A DNA stretch of 64,000 bases from Clostridiales bacterium. GTDB taxonomy: Bacteria; Bacillota; Clostridia; Christensenellales; UBA1242. Every line of letters starts with the position of its first letter. Within the stretch, counting starts at the first letter, position 1. The notes under the pieces were generated by a model. That model was not told where the DNA came from, ran no database searches, and saw only the letters and a program-made list of their open reading frames with translations. The DNA lies in NCBI GenBank assembly GCA_003524095.1, contig DOEE01000001.1, forward strand, positions 1 to 64,000, in the 5' to 3' direction. Shown piece by piece: positions 19,091-29,295 of this stretch. The position numbers and the translations under genes were made by a program.

Positions 19091-19293
19091 TTTTGTTCTC
19101 CTGCTTTGAAAATTTCTTCGGCAAATTTGATATAATCGTCATATTTGGCTATTGCCAATCCCTTGGATTTGTCACCTAGTAACAAAAGTGTATCTCCGTC
19201 TTTGATTCCAAAAACTTCACGTGCTTCCTTTGGAATTACTATTTGACCTTTGCTTGTGACTTTTGTAGTCCACAAAAATTTATCTTTTCCCAA
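19087..19293 (-). CDS. AbrB/SpoVT-type DNA-binding regulator
   Basis: Swapped-hairpin AbrB fold: TTKVTSKGQIVIPKEAREVF is the classic core, followed by GIKDGDTLLLL. The start is a TTG at 19293, nine bases after AAGGAG, giving 68 residues; a longer reading to 19365 adds a Lys/Cys-rich stretch without SD support. Other TTG starts are possible at 19299. It probably controls its own operon with the ABC transporter genes, whose ATPase start overlaps its stop. Confidence 0.85.
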   Translation of the reverse strand: MGKDKFLWTTKVTSKGQIVIPKEAREVFGIKDGDTLLLLGDKSKGLAIAKYDDYIKFAEEIFKAGEQK

Positions 19294-19403
19294 ATTCAAA
19301 ATCTCCTTTTTATTATATATGTTGCTTGTCTTACTTTTCTTACATTTCTTACATTTCTTACTCAATTTTAAAACTATTTTTAAATATTGTCAATTGAAAT
19401 AAC

Positions 19404-19465
19404 AAAAAAGATATTTCGTTTTAAGCAAACTATTTAGGTTTGCTTTTAATTGAAATATCTTTTTT
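19404..19465. terminator. Long bipartite hairpin terminator after ppa
   Basis: A 14-bp outer stem (AAAAAAGATATTTC/GAAATATCTTTTTT) and an inner AGCAAAC/GTTTGCT stem. It ends the fba-ppa unit on the minus strand and is T-rich in both directions. Confidence 0.8.
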
Positions 19466-19532
19466 AGTAATATTAAATTTTTAAAATTTGTCAGTTAACT
19501 CACAATTTATTTGACACATTTTAAATCTTATT

Positions 19533-19868
19533 TTAACGCAAAATTTCGGACTTAAAGTATTGTTCTTGAAATTCGGTTAATGCTCTAATTTGGTCGTCAG
19601 TATAATTTCTTCCGTCCTTCATAACAACTAATTTGTCGTCATCGTCATTAGTTCGATGAATAATTGCTATAACCCTGCCTGTAAATTCGTCAAGTGGCAT
19701 ATGTTCACCCAATACATAAGCATCAAGTTCTTCGCCATCTCCCGAAACCGTACCTGGGATATATCCATAATTTACAGGATAGACAAAACCATGTTTGGGA
19801 TGTATACTTCCAAGTTTTCTATCCATTTTGACATTAACAATTTTTCCTAGATATTCTAAGTTATTCAT
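19533..19868 (-). CDS. Short inorganic pyrophosphatase-like protein
   Basis: 111 residues, against about 170-180 in the classical soluble family I enzyme. The catalytic signature appears as GDGEELDAYVLGE, and the HPKHGFVYPVNYGYIPGT segment is typical. The N-terminal region of the standard enzyme and part of the C-terminal region are missing. AAGGAT lies before the ATG; the start is nine bases after fba. It should hydrolyse pyrophosphate to phosphate if the reduced fold is active. Confidence 0.82.
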   Translation of the reverse strand: MNNLEYLGKIVNVKMDRKLGSIHPKHGFVYPVNYGYIPGTVSGDGEELDAYVLGEHMPLDEFTGRVIAIIHRTNDDDDKLVVMKDGRNYTDDQIRALTEFQEQYFKSEILR

Positions 19869-19877
19869 AAATTATCC

Positions 19878-20807
19878 TTATGCTTTGTTTGCACTCATAA
19901 ATACATTTTTTAGTTTGTGGTCAACGACAGATTTAACTAGTTGCATGCCTTCTTCGTTATATTTTCTAAGGTCGATTGTATCTGGATTTTCGCTTAGATA
20001 TTTTCTAATACCAGCAGTAAAACTAATTCTTAAATCACTATCTGTATTGACTTTGCAAACTGCCATGCTACAAGCTTTTTTGAGTAGTTCATCAGGAACA
20101 CCTTTGGCATTGTCTAGTTTTGCGCCATACTGAATGGCAAGTTTAACCATATCTTGTGGGATTGAACTAGCACCATGCAAAACAATTGGGAAATTTGGAA
20201 GTAGTTTGGAGACTTCTTCTAAAATATCAAATCTAAGATGTGGTTCGCCTTTGAATTTAACTGGACCATGACTTGTTCCAATTGCAATAGCAAGACTATC
20301 CACATTTGTAGCATTTACAAATTCATATGCTTCGGAAGGATTTGTATACTTAGCATCTTCGTCACTTGCACTTATTTCGTCTTCAACACCCGCAAGAACC
20401 CCTATCTCGGCTTCGACTGTAACATTTCTTGCATGTGCATACTCGACTACTCTTTTTGTAAGCGCAATATTTTCTTCCTTTGGCAAACTTGAAGCATCTA
20501 TCATAACATTTGTAAATCCAGCATCAATTGCATTTTTGCAATCTTCAAAAGTCTTGCCATGGTCGAGATTTAGGCAAACTGGAACAGTCATATCTTTGAC
20601 ATAATCTTTGGCAATATCCGCAAGAACTTTTGCTCCCGCATACTTGATAGCACCTGTTGAACATTGAATAATAACTGGGCTTTTGTTTTCTTCAGCGGAC
20701 GAAAGAATTGCTTTAAGCATTTCAATATTAACAAAATTAAAGGCCCCCACTCCATAATTTCCAACTAAGGCATTATGTAAAATTTCTTTTGAGTTTTGTA
20801 ATTCCAT
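19878..20807 (-). CDS. fba: Class II fructose-bisphosphate aldolase
   Basis: Splits fructose 1,6-bisphosphate into the two triose phosphates. 309 residues. Zn ligand His in LNLDHGKT, the EAEIGVLAG segment, SHG in AIGTSHG, and HGASSIP with the second His are all seen. AAGGAG before ATG. Followed at once by a pyrophosphatase-like gene; a single unit ended by a hairpin at 19404-19465. Confidence 0.96.
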   Translation of the reverse strand: MELQNSKEILHNALVGNYGVGAFNFVNIEMLKAILSSAEENKSPVIIQCSTGAIKYAGAKVLADIAKDYVKDMTVPVCLNLDHGKTFEDCKNAIDAGFTNVMIDASSLPKEENIALTKRVVEYAHARNVTVEAEIGVLAGVEDEISASDEDAKYTNPSEAYEFVNATNVDSLAIAIGTSHGPVKFKGEPHLRFDILEEVSKLLPNFPIVLHGASSIPQDMVKLAIQYGAKLDNAKGVPDELLKKACSMAVCKVNTDSDLRISFTAGIRKYLSENPDTIDLRKYNEEGMQLVKSVVDHKLKNVFMSANKA

Positions 20808-21016
20808 AAAAATCTCCTTAAAATCAAATTCGATTACTTTATATTTTATAACAAAATTCTTTTTCTCCCAACTAAAATGAATATTTGATAAAAATTTTTT
20901 GTATAAATTATAGAGTGACTTTGATTTTTATTTGTTTTTTTTTGGAAATTAAGATAGAATATATATGTAAAAGAATAAATAAAACCAAATGTAAAAAAAT
21001 AATTTAAGGTGAAAAA

Positions 21017-21910
21017 ATGAAAATAGCGTTTTTAATTCCAGTATTAGATGAAATTAATATTGAAAAAACTTATAATAGAATAAACGAAGCTTGTGATATA
21101 GAACACGATGTATTTTTTGCAATTAATGGCAAGTTAAATAGTTTCTTTACTCAAGTTAGAACAACCTTTCTTAGTGATTCGTCTGTCAAAGCATTTATGG
21201 TTGATAGACCAGTTAACGAACACAAACTAATTACACTTGGAATGGAACTAACCGAAGATTATGATGCTACAATTATATATTCTGGCAAGGAACTACCTAA
21301 TGTTGATGTAATCAAAGCTTTTATTGCTAGTTGGAAGGCAGGAAACAAAATTGTATATCTCAAAAAAGAATACTCGGGATTTAAAAAACTTGGTGTTAAT
21401 ATTAAGCGTGGTTTTTATAAAATGGGCATTTCAATGCTTGGAATATTCAAAGATAGATGTGCCGAAACAGATATTCAGTTGCTTGATAACGATGTAGTCA
21501 AGACTATTAATCAATTGCCACAAAAAAATAGACAACTAAGAGTTCTTGATAGTTTTGTAGGCTATCCAACTGATGTAATTCAACTTGAAATTGATAGCAA
21601 GATGAAAGAAAACAAAAACTACGACGAAAAAATCAAAGCATACAAGGTTTGTGGAATTATATCTTTGATTAGTTTGATACTAGCAATTGCACTTATTGGA
21701 GTTGGAATTGTGGGTACTGTTATGCGTTGGGAAATCCATGCACTTTTGTATGTCACATTGTTTGTAGTTGGAATATTTGGACTAATATTATCATTTGTAT
21801 TTGCCATTAAGAAAACACTACATTATAGAGTCGGTCAGGTATTTGAAATAGCCGAACTCAAAGACCTTAGTAACAAACTAGAAAAATACAACATTTCAAA
21901 CAAAAATTAA
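21017..21910 (+). CDS. GT2-like glycosyltransferase-related membrane protein
   Basis: 297 residues. The N-terminus (MKIAFLIPVLDEINIEKTY) follows the opening strand and loop of family-2 glycosyltransferases, and two C-terminal membrane helices (about 214-240 and 246-268) recall the bactoprenol-phosphate transferases. No clear catalytic DxD is visible, so it may be a degenerate or unusual member. Starts after AAGGTG. Followed by a bidirectional hairpin. Confidence 0.55.
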   Translation: MKIAFLIPVLDEINIEKTYNRINEACDIEHDVFFAINGKLNSFFTQVRTTFLSDSSVKAFMVDRPVNEHKLITLGMELTEDYDATIIYSGKELPNVDVIKAFIASWKAGNKIVYLKKEYSGFKKLGVNIKRGFYKMGISMLGIFKDRCAETDIQLLDNDVVKTINQLPQKNRQLRVLDSFVGYPTDVIQLEIDSKMKENKNYDEKIKAYKVCGIISLISLILAIALIGVGIVGTVMRWEIHALLYVTLFVVGIFGLILSFVFAIKKTLHYRVGQVFEIAELKDLSNKLEKYNISNKN

Positions 21911-21912
21911 CC

Positions 21913-21949
21913 AAAAAAAAAGTATCTAAATTTTGTTAGATACTTTTTT
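21913..21949. terminator. Bidirectional terminator
   Basis: AAAGTATCTAA/TTAGATACTTT stem with A run and T run on either side, between converging genes. It lies across the end of the downstream minus-strand gene. Confidence 0.85.
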
Positions 21950-23132
21950 CATTTTTTTCGTCTCGTTTGTTAATTTTATAAAATTTAAACATATTATATA
22001 TCATTTGAGAATATTCATTGCCATATTGTTCGGCTTCAAGTGGATATCTAAGTCTTTTGCCCGATGGACTAAACACAAAGGAGTTATTATAAAAATCTCT
22101 TTTGAGTTTTAAATCAAGTAATTCTTTTTTGGAAGTCAAAGTCTCCCCTAGCGCCGAAAGACTCTTTTCAAAATACTTAAGTTCATCATCTACAAACAAT
22201 TCCTCGTCAACTTGATTCGAAATAAAGTTGTAATCTTGGTGAGTATAGGCATTTTCGTCTGTTAATTTTGGCTTGAAGAACTGTCTAACACTAATTCTTG
22301 CAAGTCTTTCAATTGGGCAAAAATAATATAGCATAAAATCAACATAATTGCTAAAATCAGCAGTGGTGAAAATCTCTTCGCCAATATGTGCTGGAAATAT
22401 TGGTGTTATAAAATTCTTTGCACGCAAAATATCGTTGCACAACTTATTGCTAATATGTTCATCATGACCAGTTTTGTAATTATGCAAATTTCCCATAATC
22501 TTCATGTCCATTATAGCTTTGATGCACGACTTTGATGCCTTCCATGTTTCAACCTTTTCGTCGGAAATTCCATGATAAGTTGTAAGTAGACTTGGAATAA
22601 CATCATTTTCTATTCTATAAAAATCTTTGACATGAGTAAATTCATGATAAAGAATTTTTAGAAGTTTCAGTCCCGGAGCATTTGAAAGATTATCTAGATT
22701 AATAAAAACCCTATTTATGTCGGGCATGAATGAACCCAAAATATTTTGATTATGAAGTCTAGCATCATTTGAAATCATCAAAAGTTTTGGTTTGCAAGGT
22801 TCATTGCCAAAAAAATAGTCAGTATACATATTGATAATTTTTATTTTGTCTTCCAACTTTGCCAAATCCCAAACACCACTTAAAAAACAATTGGAAATAT
22901 CTTCTAGTTTTGGAGAAAAGAACTCAACTTTGTCTCCCATGCCTTTTTTGAGAATTAACTTTCCGTCATTACTATTTAAAATATGTTCAAGTACTTGGTC
23001 ATTAACAGATGTATAAGAAAGCCTGTCGCCAATTGGCAGATGCTCAATAAAATAACTATAATTTTTGAGAGTTTCGGGCACAATCATACGTGACAAAGTA
23101 AGTTTAGACAAAGAATAGTTAGTTTCACTCAT
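21936..23132 (-). CDS. Unknown protein with HExxH motif, possible metallopeptidase
   Basis: 398 residues, no membrane segment or signal peptide. HEFTH (163-167) fits the zinc-binding HExxH of gluzincin-like proteases and lies in a hydrophobic helix (LLKILYHEFTHVKD). A third ligand is not clear; the Glu in ISDEKVETW about 30 residues later is a candidate. No recognised family beyond this. GGGGA precedes the ATG. Standing alone between the GT2-like gene and gap. Confidence 0.6.
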   Translation of the reverse strand: MSETNYSLSKLTLSRMIVPETLKNYSYFIEHLPIGDRLSYTSVNDQVLEHILNSNDGKLILKKGMGDKVEFFSPKLEDISNCFLSGVWDLAKLEDKIKIINMYTDYFFGNEPCKPKLLMISNDARLHNQNILGSFMPDINRVFINLDNLSNAPGLKLLKILYHEFTHVKDFYRIENDVIPSLLTTYHGISDEKVETWKASKSCIKAIMDMKIMGNLHNYKTGHDEHISNKLCNDILRAKNFITPIFPAHIGEEIFTTADFSNYVDFMLYYFCPIERLARISVRQFFKPKLTDENAYTHQDYNFISNQVDEELFVDDELKYFEKSLSALGETLTSKKELLDLKLKRDFYNNSFVFSPSGKRLRYPLEAEQYGNEYSQMIYNMFKFYKINKRDEKNEKSI

Positions 23133-23236
23133 GATGATTTCCCCTTTTTTTGATTTCTTTTAGTTTAACACAGACAAATATGTAATTCAATAAAAAATGT
23201 TAAATTAATGTAATTTTTTTAAACTTAATACCATAA

Positions 23237-23485
23237 AATGGACTAAATTTTGGTTGGGATTTTAAAAAAATCAACAAAATTGTATCAAACTTGCAAAATT
23301 GAAACATAATTTTTTATGAAGATTATTACAACGAAAATAATAGTGCTTTGCAGATAGATTTGATTTTGAAGTTAAGCCAAGAGATTGGCGGTGATAAAAT
23401 ATACTTTGACAGCCATTTAATTTATGAAAATGGCAAATTTATTTGTCCTAATTTAGTTGATTTAAATCCCAAAAACTTGTTATAA
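23237..23485 (+). pseudogene. Decayed coding fragment upstream of gap
   Basis: A reading frame without a usable start codon runs 83 codons to a TAA, broken by one in-frame TGA at 23300-23302. Its last part (GDKIYFDSHLIYENGKFI and onward) looks like a real protein C-terminus. Source gene not recognised. It fills most of the 400-base gap before gap. Chance open frame in AT-rich DNA is a serious alternative. Confidence 0.3.
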
Positions 23486-23486
23486 T
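23457..23486 (+). promoter_or_regulatory. Promoter of gap
   Basis: TTGATT (23457-23462), an 18-bp spacer and TATAAT (23481-23486), about 50 bases before the ATG at 23535. The -10 box overlaps the stop of the decayed fragment. Confidence 0.6.
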
Positions 23487-23522
23487 ATAAATGTAATGGA
23501 ATTATCCATTTTTTAAAATTAA

Positions 23523-24545
<1,023 letters not shown>

Positions 24546-24703
24546 TTTGTTACTAATTAAAAATAGGTTACGCCAAAATTATTAATAGAAAGCATATAAT
24601 TTAAAATAGTTTTGATTAAATGGTATTCAAAATCATTTAAATTAATATTAACTAAATTTGAAATTTATATGTTCCTATAACTTTATGAATGAAAATGGAA
24701 ACA

Positions 24704-24737
24704 AAAGTCAGATTGTTTAAACAGTCTGACTTTTTTT
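24704..24737 (+). terminator. Terminator after gap
   Basis: GTCAGATTGTTT/AAACAGTCTGAC arms almost fully self-complementary, followed by seven T. Confidence 0.75.
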
Positions 24738-24773
24738 GAAAACCACATGACTACTCGATAAATACTCCAAAAA

Positions 24774-24818
24774 ACACCTTAGATAAAAACCCGTCAAAGT
24801 AGCTTTCAAATAAGGTGT
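24774..24818 (-). terminator. Terminator after the metal P-type ATPase
   Basis: An 8-bp ACACCTTA/TAAGGTGT stem with a long loop, then TTTTTT on the minus strand. Confidence 0.6.
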
Positions 24819-24824
24819 CAAATA

Positions 24825-26864
24825 TTAATTTTTAATTTTGTAAGTGAGTACTCTTAGTGAATTTAAAATTGCAAGCAATGTAACTCCCACATCGGCAAAT
24901 ACCGCAAGAAGCATTCCTGTAATTCCTAGTGCGCCAAGAATTAAAAATGTTAGTTTTGTAACTCCAGCAAAAATAATATTTTCAAGCACAATTTTTTTTG
25001 TGCGTTTGGAAATTTTGATTAAATCGGGAATACGTTTAAGATTGTCATCGGCTATTACTACATCACTGCTTTCAATTGTCGCTTGACTACCCATGATACC
25101 CATACTAATACCAACATCAGAAAGAGTCAAAGCGGGCGCATCATTTATTCCATCGCCCACAAAGGCAACAGTTTTGCCTTTGCTTTTTTCTTTTTCCAAA
25201 ATATTGAATTTGTCTTGTGGCATAAGTTCGGCATGATAAGAATCAATGCCAATATCTGAGCAAACTTTTTTTGCAATCGACATGTTATCTCCAGTTAGCA
25301 TCATAGATGAAACATTTAATTTTTTGAGATTTTCTACCATAACATATGAACTAGATTTAATCTTGTCTTGCAAATAAATTGAACCAATAAGTTTATCCGA
25401 TTTCAAAACATCAACTTGGGTGTAGCCTTTGGAATTTAAACTTCTTCCAACAAAATATTTATTTCTTTTAATTTCAAATTCTATACCTTTTCCAGCAACT
25501 TCATGATAGTTTTTGGCAACACATTTGGAGTTTTTGCCATAAAACCCACATATTGCTTTTGCAATCGGATGTAATGAATTTTGTTCACCAGCAACCACTA
25601 TTTCAAATAGTTCGCTTTCTTTTATTCCTTGAGTAGTTTCCACCTTGACCACTTCAAACTCTCCCGTTGTCAATGTGCCAGTTTTGTCAAGAAGGATTTC
25701 GTCAATGCTTGCACAGGTATCAAGATAGTTGCTACCCTTAATCAAAATTCCTTGTTTGCTACATCTACCGATGCCAGAGAAATAACTAAGCGGAACAGAA
25801 ATTGCAAATGCACAAGGGCAAGATACAACCAAAAATATTAGTCCCCTATAAATCGCTGTATTTATATTTCCAAGCACCGCCCAAGTAATTCCCCAAACAA
25901 CAAAGGATAGTATTATTACACCTAGTGTATAGTAACTAGAAAACCTAGATATAAATGTTTCGGTCTTGGATTTTTTGTTAGTAGCATTGCTAACTAAATT
26001 CAAAATCTTACTTACTGTACTATCTGTATACTTGCTAGTCGCCTTGATTTTAAGCACACCGTCCAAAACTATACTTCCAGACGGTACGCTATCGTCAACA
26101 CTTACATTTACGGGAATACTCTCACCGGTCAAGTGACGTTTGTCTATATTGCAATTTCCGTCTATTATAACCCCGTCAACTGGAATTTTTTCTCCTGGTT
26201 TAACAACAATTATATCTCCAACTTCGACTTGTTCGGGTTTAACTTTTTCTTCCCTTTCATCTTTGAGAATTATTGCATACTCAGGTTGAGTATTAATAAG
26301 TGCGGATATACTCTTTCTTGAGTAGTTGACCGCTCTTGACTCAAGCATTTTGCCTAGTGTATAAAGCGCAATAACCATTAGCCCTTCCATGCTTTCATTC
26401 AATGCACATGCACCAATAATCGAAATCGTAACTAGTGTGTTTTCGTCTAATTTTAGATGAATTGATTGAAAAATCGCCTTAAAATATGTCTTGTAACCCA
26501 TAAGTAACAAACTTGTTATAAGCATTGTAAAATATAGCCAAGTAGGAATAGGTTTGACAAATAAAATAATTAATCCAAGCACAAGTCCCACACAATACAA
26601 GATTATATCCAATTGGCTGGCTGTCGAATCAAATGAATGGTCATGGCCTTGAGATATTTTTACATCTGGATTGACTTGCTTAATAGTCTTATTAATATTT
26701 TTTATAGTGCTAAGCACCTTGTCGTCTTCAATTTCTAAATAAAGTTTGCTTGTAGAAAAATTAATACTTGCACTAATGACACCATCTACTTTTTGTAAAT
26801 ATTTTTCAAGCGTCAAAGCACAATGTCCACAATCCAAACCAGTTATATTATATTCTTTTTTCAT
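24825..26864 (-). CDS. Heavy-metal P-type ATPase (CadA/ZntA-like)
   Basis: Exports soft or borderline divalent metals. 679 residues: an N-terminal HMA domain with GLDCGHC (Cys 12 and 15), membrane helices, ion-binding CPC in SCPCAFA (about 346-350), phosphorylated Asp in DKTGT (D393), and GDGINDAP near the end. The start overlaps the stop of an ArsR/CadC-like regulator by 4 bases, so both respond to the same metal. The CPC with CadC-type sensor favours Cd/Zn/Pb over Cu. Confidence 0.93.
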   Translation of the reverse strand: MKKEYNITGLDCGHCALTLEKYLQKVDGVISASINFSTSKLYLEIEDDKVLSTIKNINKTIKQVNPDVKISQGHDHSFDSTASQLDIILYCVGLVLGLIILFVKPIPTWLYFTMLITSLLLMGYKTYFKAIFQSIHLKLDENTLVTISIIGACALNESMEGLMVIALYTLGKMLESRAVNYSRKSISALINTQPEYAIILKDEREEKVKPEQVEVGDIIVVKPGEKIPVDGVIIDGNCNIDKRHLTGESIPVNVSVDDSVPSGSIVLDGVLKIKATSKYTDSTVSKILNLVSNATNKKSKTETFISRFSSYYTLGVIILSFVVWGITWAVLGNINTAIYRGLIFLVVSCPCAFAISVPLSYFSGIGRCSKQGILIKGSNYLDTCASIDEILLDKTGTLTTGEFEVVKVETTQGIKESELFEIVVAGEQNSLHPIAKAICGFYGKNSKCVAKNYHEVAGKGIEFEIKRNKYFVGRSLNSKGYTQVDVLKSDKLIGSIYLQDKIKSSSYVMVENLKKLNVSSMMLTGDNMSIAKKVCSDIGIDSYHAELMPQDKFNILEKEKSKGKTVAFVGDGINDAPALTLSDVGISMGIMGSQATIESSDVVIADDNLKRIPDLIKISKRTKKIVLENIIFAGVTKLTFLILGALGITGMLLAVFADVGVTLLAILNSLRVLTYKIKN

Positions 26865-27226
26865 CTCTCCAACTCTCCCAAATGGCTTAGTCCCATTTCA
26901 AAAATAGTTTTAACATGCTCATCTGCCAAACTATAAAAAATCTCTTTGCCATTTTTTTCGGATTTAATAAGTTTGTTGTCCTTCAAAAATTTAAGTTGAT
27001 GAGATATTGCCGACTTTGTCATTTGAAGTGTGTATGCAATATCGCAAACACACATACACCCAACTTCGTCAAGCGCACAAATGATTTTTAGTCTAGTTAT
27101 ATCCGCAAATGTCTTGAAAAATGTCGACATCGTATCAAATATATCTACATTGTTTATTGCACTCCTAGCTTGCTCCACATGGCTTTCGTGAAGACAGGCA
27201 CAATCACAAACATTTTTGTTTTCCAT
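26861..27226 (-). CDS. CadC-like ArsR/SmtB metal sensor
   Basis: 121 residues, winged helix. Cys at 7, 9 and 11 near the N-terminus and at 57, 59 and 61 in CMCVCDIA occupy almost the same positions as the CadC N-terminal and alpha-3 thiolate site (Cys 7, 11, 58, 60 in the staphylococcal protein). It should leave the operator when Cd, Pb or Zn binds. KSAISHQLKFLKD is the recognition helix. AAAGGAG before ATG. Confidence 0.88.
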   Translation of the reverse strand: MENKNVCDCACLHESHVEQARSAINNVDIFDTMSTFFKTFADITRLKIICALDEVGCMCVCDIAYTLQMTKSAISHQLKFLKDNKLIKSEKNGKEIFYSLADEHVKTIFEMGLSHLGELER

Positions 27227-27356
27227 CTATACTCCTTTTAATTATTCCCCAGTTACAAAGCATTAAGCCAATTTAAATATTTATTGAGTTAAATAATTAA
27301 ATATTATATTTAAATCTAAATAAAACACTCAAAAGATTTAGCGCCTTTGTTTATGG

Positions 27357-27372
27357 TTGAATATTTACTCAA
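27357..27372. promoter_or_regulatory. Likely ArsR/CadC operator, imperfect copy
   Basis: TTGAATATTTACTCAA, a slightly imperfect inverted repeat matching the better copy 36 bp away. It lies upstream of the CadC-like gene. The 362-base gap from 27227 to 27588 holds these two sites and the mnmA terminator. Confidence 0.5.
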
Positions 27373-27392
27373 CTATTATAATATCATTATAG

Positions 27393-27408
27393 TTGAATAG
27401 TTATTCAA
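27393..27408. promoter_or_regulatory. Likely ArsR/CadC operator, perfect copy
   Basis: TTGAATAGTTATTCAA is a 7-2-7 inverted repeat of the kind bound by SmtB/CadC regulators. Confidence 0.6.
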
Positions 27409-27506
27409 TTGTCAACCGTTTTAAAAAAGTATTTAAAAAATTTTTAAATAAAGAATATTTATATATTTGCACATGCACACATGCACAAACACACAATCAA
27501 AAAAAA

Positions 27507-27552
27507 AAACTTGGATAATATTCAATACACTGCACACAAATTATCCAAGTTT
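27507..27552 (-). terminator. Terminator after mnmA
   Basis: A stem AAACTTGGATAAT/ATTATCCAAGTTT followed on the minus strand by about nine T. Confidence 0.85.
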
Positions 27553-27588
27553 ATAACTAAATAAATATATAAAATAAATTTTAATCAA

Positions 27589-28662
27589 TTAAAAGACTTC
27601 TTCAATAACTCCACCGCCAAGACAATGCGTGTCGTCATAGAACACAACATATTGACCCGGAGTTACCGCTCGTTGTTTTTCCACAAAGTTTACTACCACT
27701 CTATCTTTTTCAATTTTGACTAGAACTTTTTGGTCGGGCTGTCTATATCTAAATTTTGCAAAACATTCAAATTCGTTATCGCTTGGGAGTTTTGGAATCC
27801 AATTGATTTTGTAAGAAATTAGTCCATTTGAAAATAATTCTTCGCCTTCACCTTGGGACACAATAAGTTTGTTATCTTTGACGTTTTTGTCAACAACATA
27901 CCATCTATCGCCATTTCCACCACTCATTCCGCCAATATTCAAGCCTTTTCGTTGACCTAGAGTATAGTAAATAACGCCTTCGTGAGTACCTACTTTTTTG
28001 CCACTCAAATCTACAATATCGCCTTTTTTGCATGGTAAGTAATTTTTCAAAAACTGTCTAAATCTTCTCTCGCCAATAAAACATATACCTGTACTATCTT
28101 TTTTTTCAGCAGTGGAAAGCCCATACTTTTCAGCAATTTTTCTTACATCGGGTTTAAGCATGTCTCCAAGCGGAAACAAAACTTTTGAAAGTTGACTTTG
28201 ATTTAATTGATTAAGAAAATATGTTTGGTCTTTGTTTGTATCTTTGGCTTTGCATAGATAAGTAAGCCCGTCTACTCTTTCTACTTTTGCATAGTGACCA
28301 GTTGCAATATAGTCAGCGCCCAAAGACATTGCATAATCAAGGAAAGGTCCAAATTTAATTTCTCTATTGCATAATACATCTGGGTTTGGAGTTCTTCCTT
28401 TTTCGTATTCTTCCAAGAAAAACTTAAATACTCTATCTAGGTAATCTTTGGCAAAGTTAACCGAAAAATACGGAATCCCAATTTTGTTACACACTCTCTT
28501 GACATCTTCGTAATCGTTAACAGACGTGCAAACTCCGTTGTCATCGTCTTCTTCCCAATTGTGCATAAAGAGTCCAATTACTTCGTAGCCTTGTTCTTTG
28601 AGTAGTGCTGCAGCGACCGAACTATCCACACCGCCCGACATTCCTACAACGACTTTTGTCAT
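27589..28662 (-). CDS. mnmA: tRNA-specific 2-thiouridylase MnmA
   Basis: Puts sulfur on U34 of tRNA for Lys, Glu and Gln. 357 residues. PP-loop SGGVDSS at the N-terminus, catalytic Cys in NPDVLCN, second Cys in STGICFIGERRF, and DQTYFL are present. The start overlaps the TM2 gene stop by 4 bases. Confidence 0.97.
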   Translation of the reverse strand: MTKVVVGMSGGVDSSVAAALLKEQGYEVIGLFMHNWEEDDDNGVCTSVNDYEDVKRVCNKIGIPYFSVNFAKDYLDRVFKFFLEEYEKGRTPNPDVLCNREIKFGPFLDYAMSLGADYIATGHYAKVERVDGLTYLCKAKDTNKDQTYFLNQLNQSQLSKVLFPLGDMLKPDVRKIAEKYGLSTAEKKDSTGICFIGERRFRQFLKNYLPCKKGDIVDLSGKKVGTHEGVIYYTLGQRKGLNIGGMSGGNGDRWYVVDKNVKDNKLIVSQGEGEELFSNGLISYKINWIPKLPSDNEFECFAKFRYRQPDQKVLVKIEKDRVVVNFVEKQRAVTPGQYVVFYDDTHCLGGGVIEEVF

Positions 28663-29129
28663 TTTTTATCTCCTTTTTCGGCGAGAACTACTGGCACTTT
28701 GAACCTGCGGAAAATTACATTCAAAATATCACAAATCCAAAGCAGAATATTAATCGCAAAACACGTAAATGTTATTTCATAAAATATTCTAAACACAAGT
28801 ACTGAATTAAGCGTAGGTATACTTAGTTTTAATATAAGCAAAATTATTGCAATCACAGTACTAATTAGTGAAAAAGTTCCCCTAATATTTCGCTTAACAT
28901 AATAATGATTAACTCCAATAAAACCCAAAAATATTGTATACATAAGAAGTGCTATCTTGTTTACATCACTTGGCACATCGGTTGTAAAGTACACCAAATC
29001 GGACATATCATTCTTTCGATACTGGCTTACTTTTTTGTTGCTAGCGTTGTTGACTTGTTCGTCTGTCACACCACAATATTTACAAAGTTGACCTTGCACC
29101 ATTTTTGCACCACAAATAGGACATCTCAT
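28659..29129 (-). CDS. Zinc-ribbon TM2-domain membrane protein
   Basis: 156 residues. A zinc ribbon (Cys 3, 6, 16, 19) leads into three or more membrane segments; the first is TM2-like (LGFIGVNHYYVKRNIRGT). Function in bacteria is not established. Coupled to mnmA only by overlap. Confidence 0.8.
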   Translation of the reverse strand: MRCPICGAKMVQGQLCKYCGVTDEQVNNASNKKVSQYRKNDMSDLVYFTTDVPSDVNKIALLMYTIFLGFIGVNHYYVKRNIRGTFSLISTVIAIILLILKLSIPTLNSVLVFRIFYEITFTCFAINILLWICDILNVIFRRFKVPVVLAEKGDKK

Positions 29130-29261
29130 AGTGTTACTCCTTTTATCTTAATTTTACCAGGAAAAACAACTCAAATAAATGAGTGTTTATTTAAAATTTA
29201 TTTACTTAAATATTTTAACATATTTTATATTTTGATACAATCAAAAATTCTCTAAATAAAT

Positions 29262-29290
29262 ATATCCACTTGGGAATTCCAAGTGGATAT
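29262..29290 (-). terminator. Terminator at the end of the secretion locus
   Basis: A 12-bp perfect ATATCCACTTGG/CCAAGTGGATAT stem with a 5-nt loop, just after the 80-residue gene. T-rich tail on the minus strand. Confidence 0.7.
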
Positions 29291-29295
29291 TTAAA

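Noticed and set aside
23300..23302. TGA read as an amino acid in the fragment before gap
   Set aside because: TGA acts as a stop elsewhere in the window, for example in the small gene before mazF.
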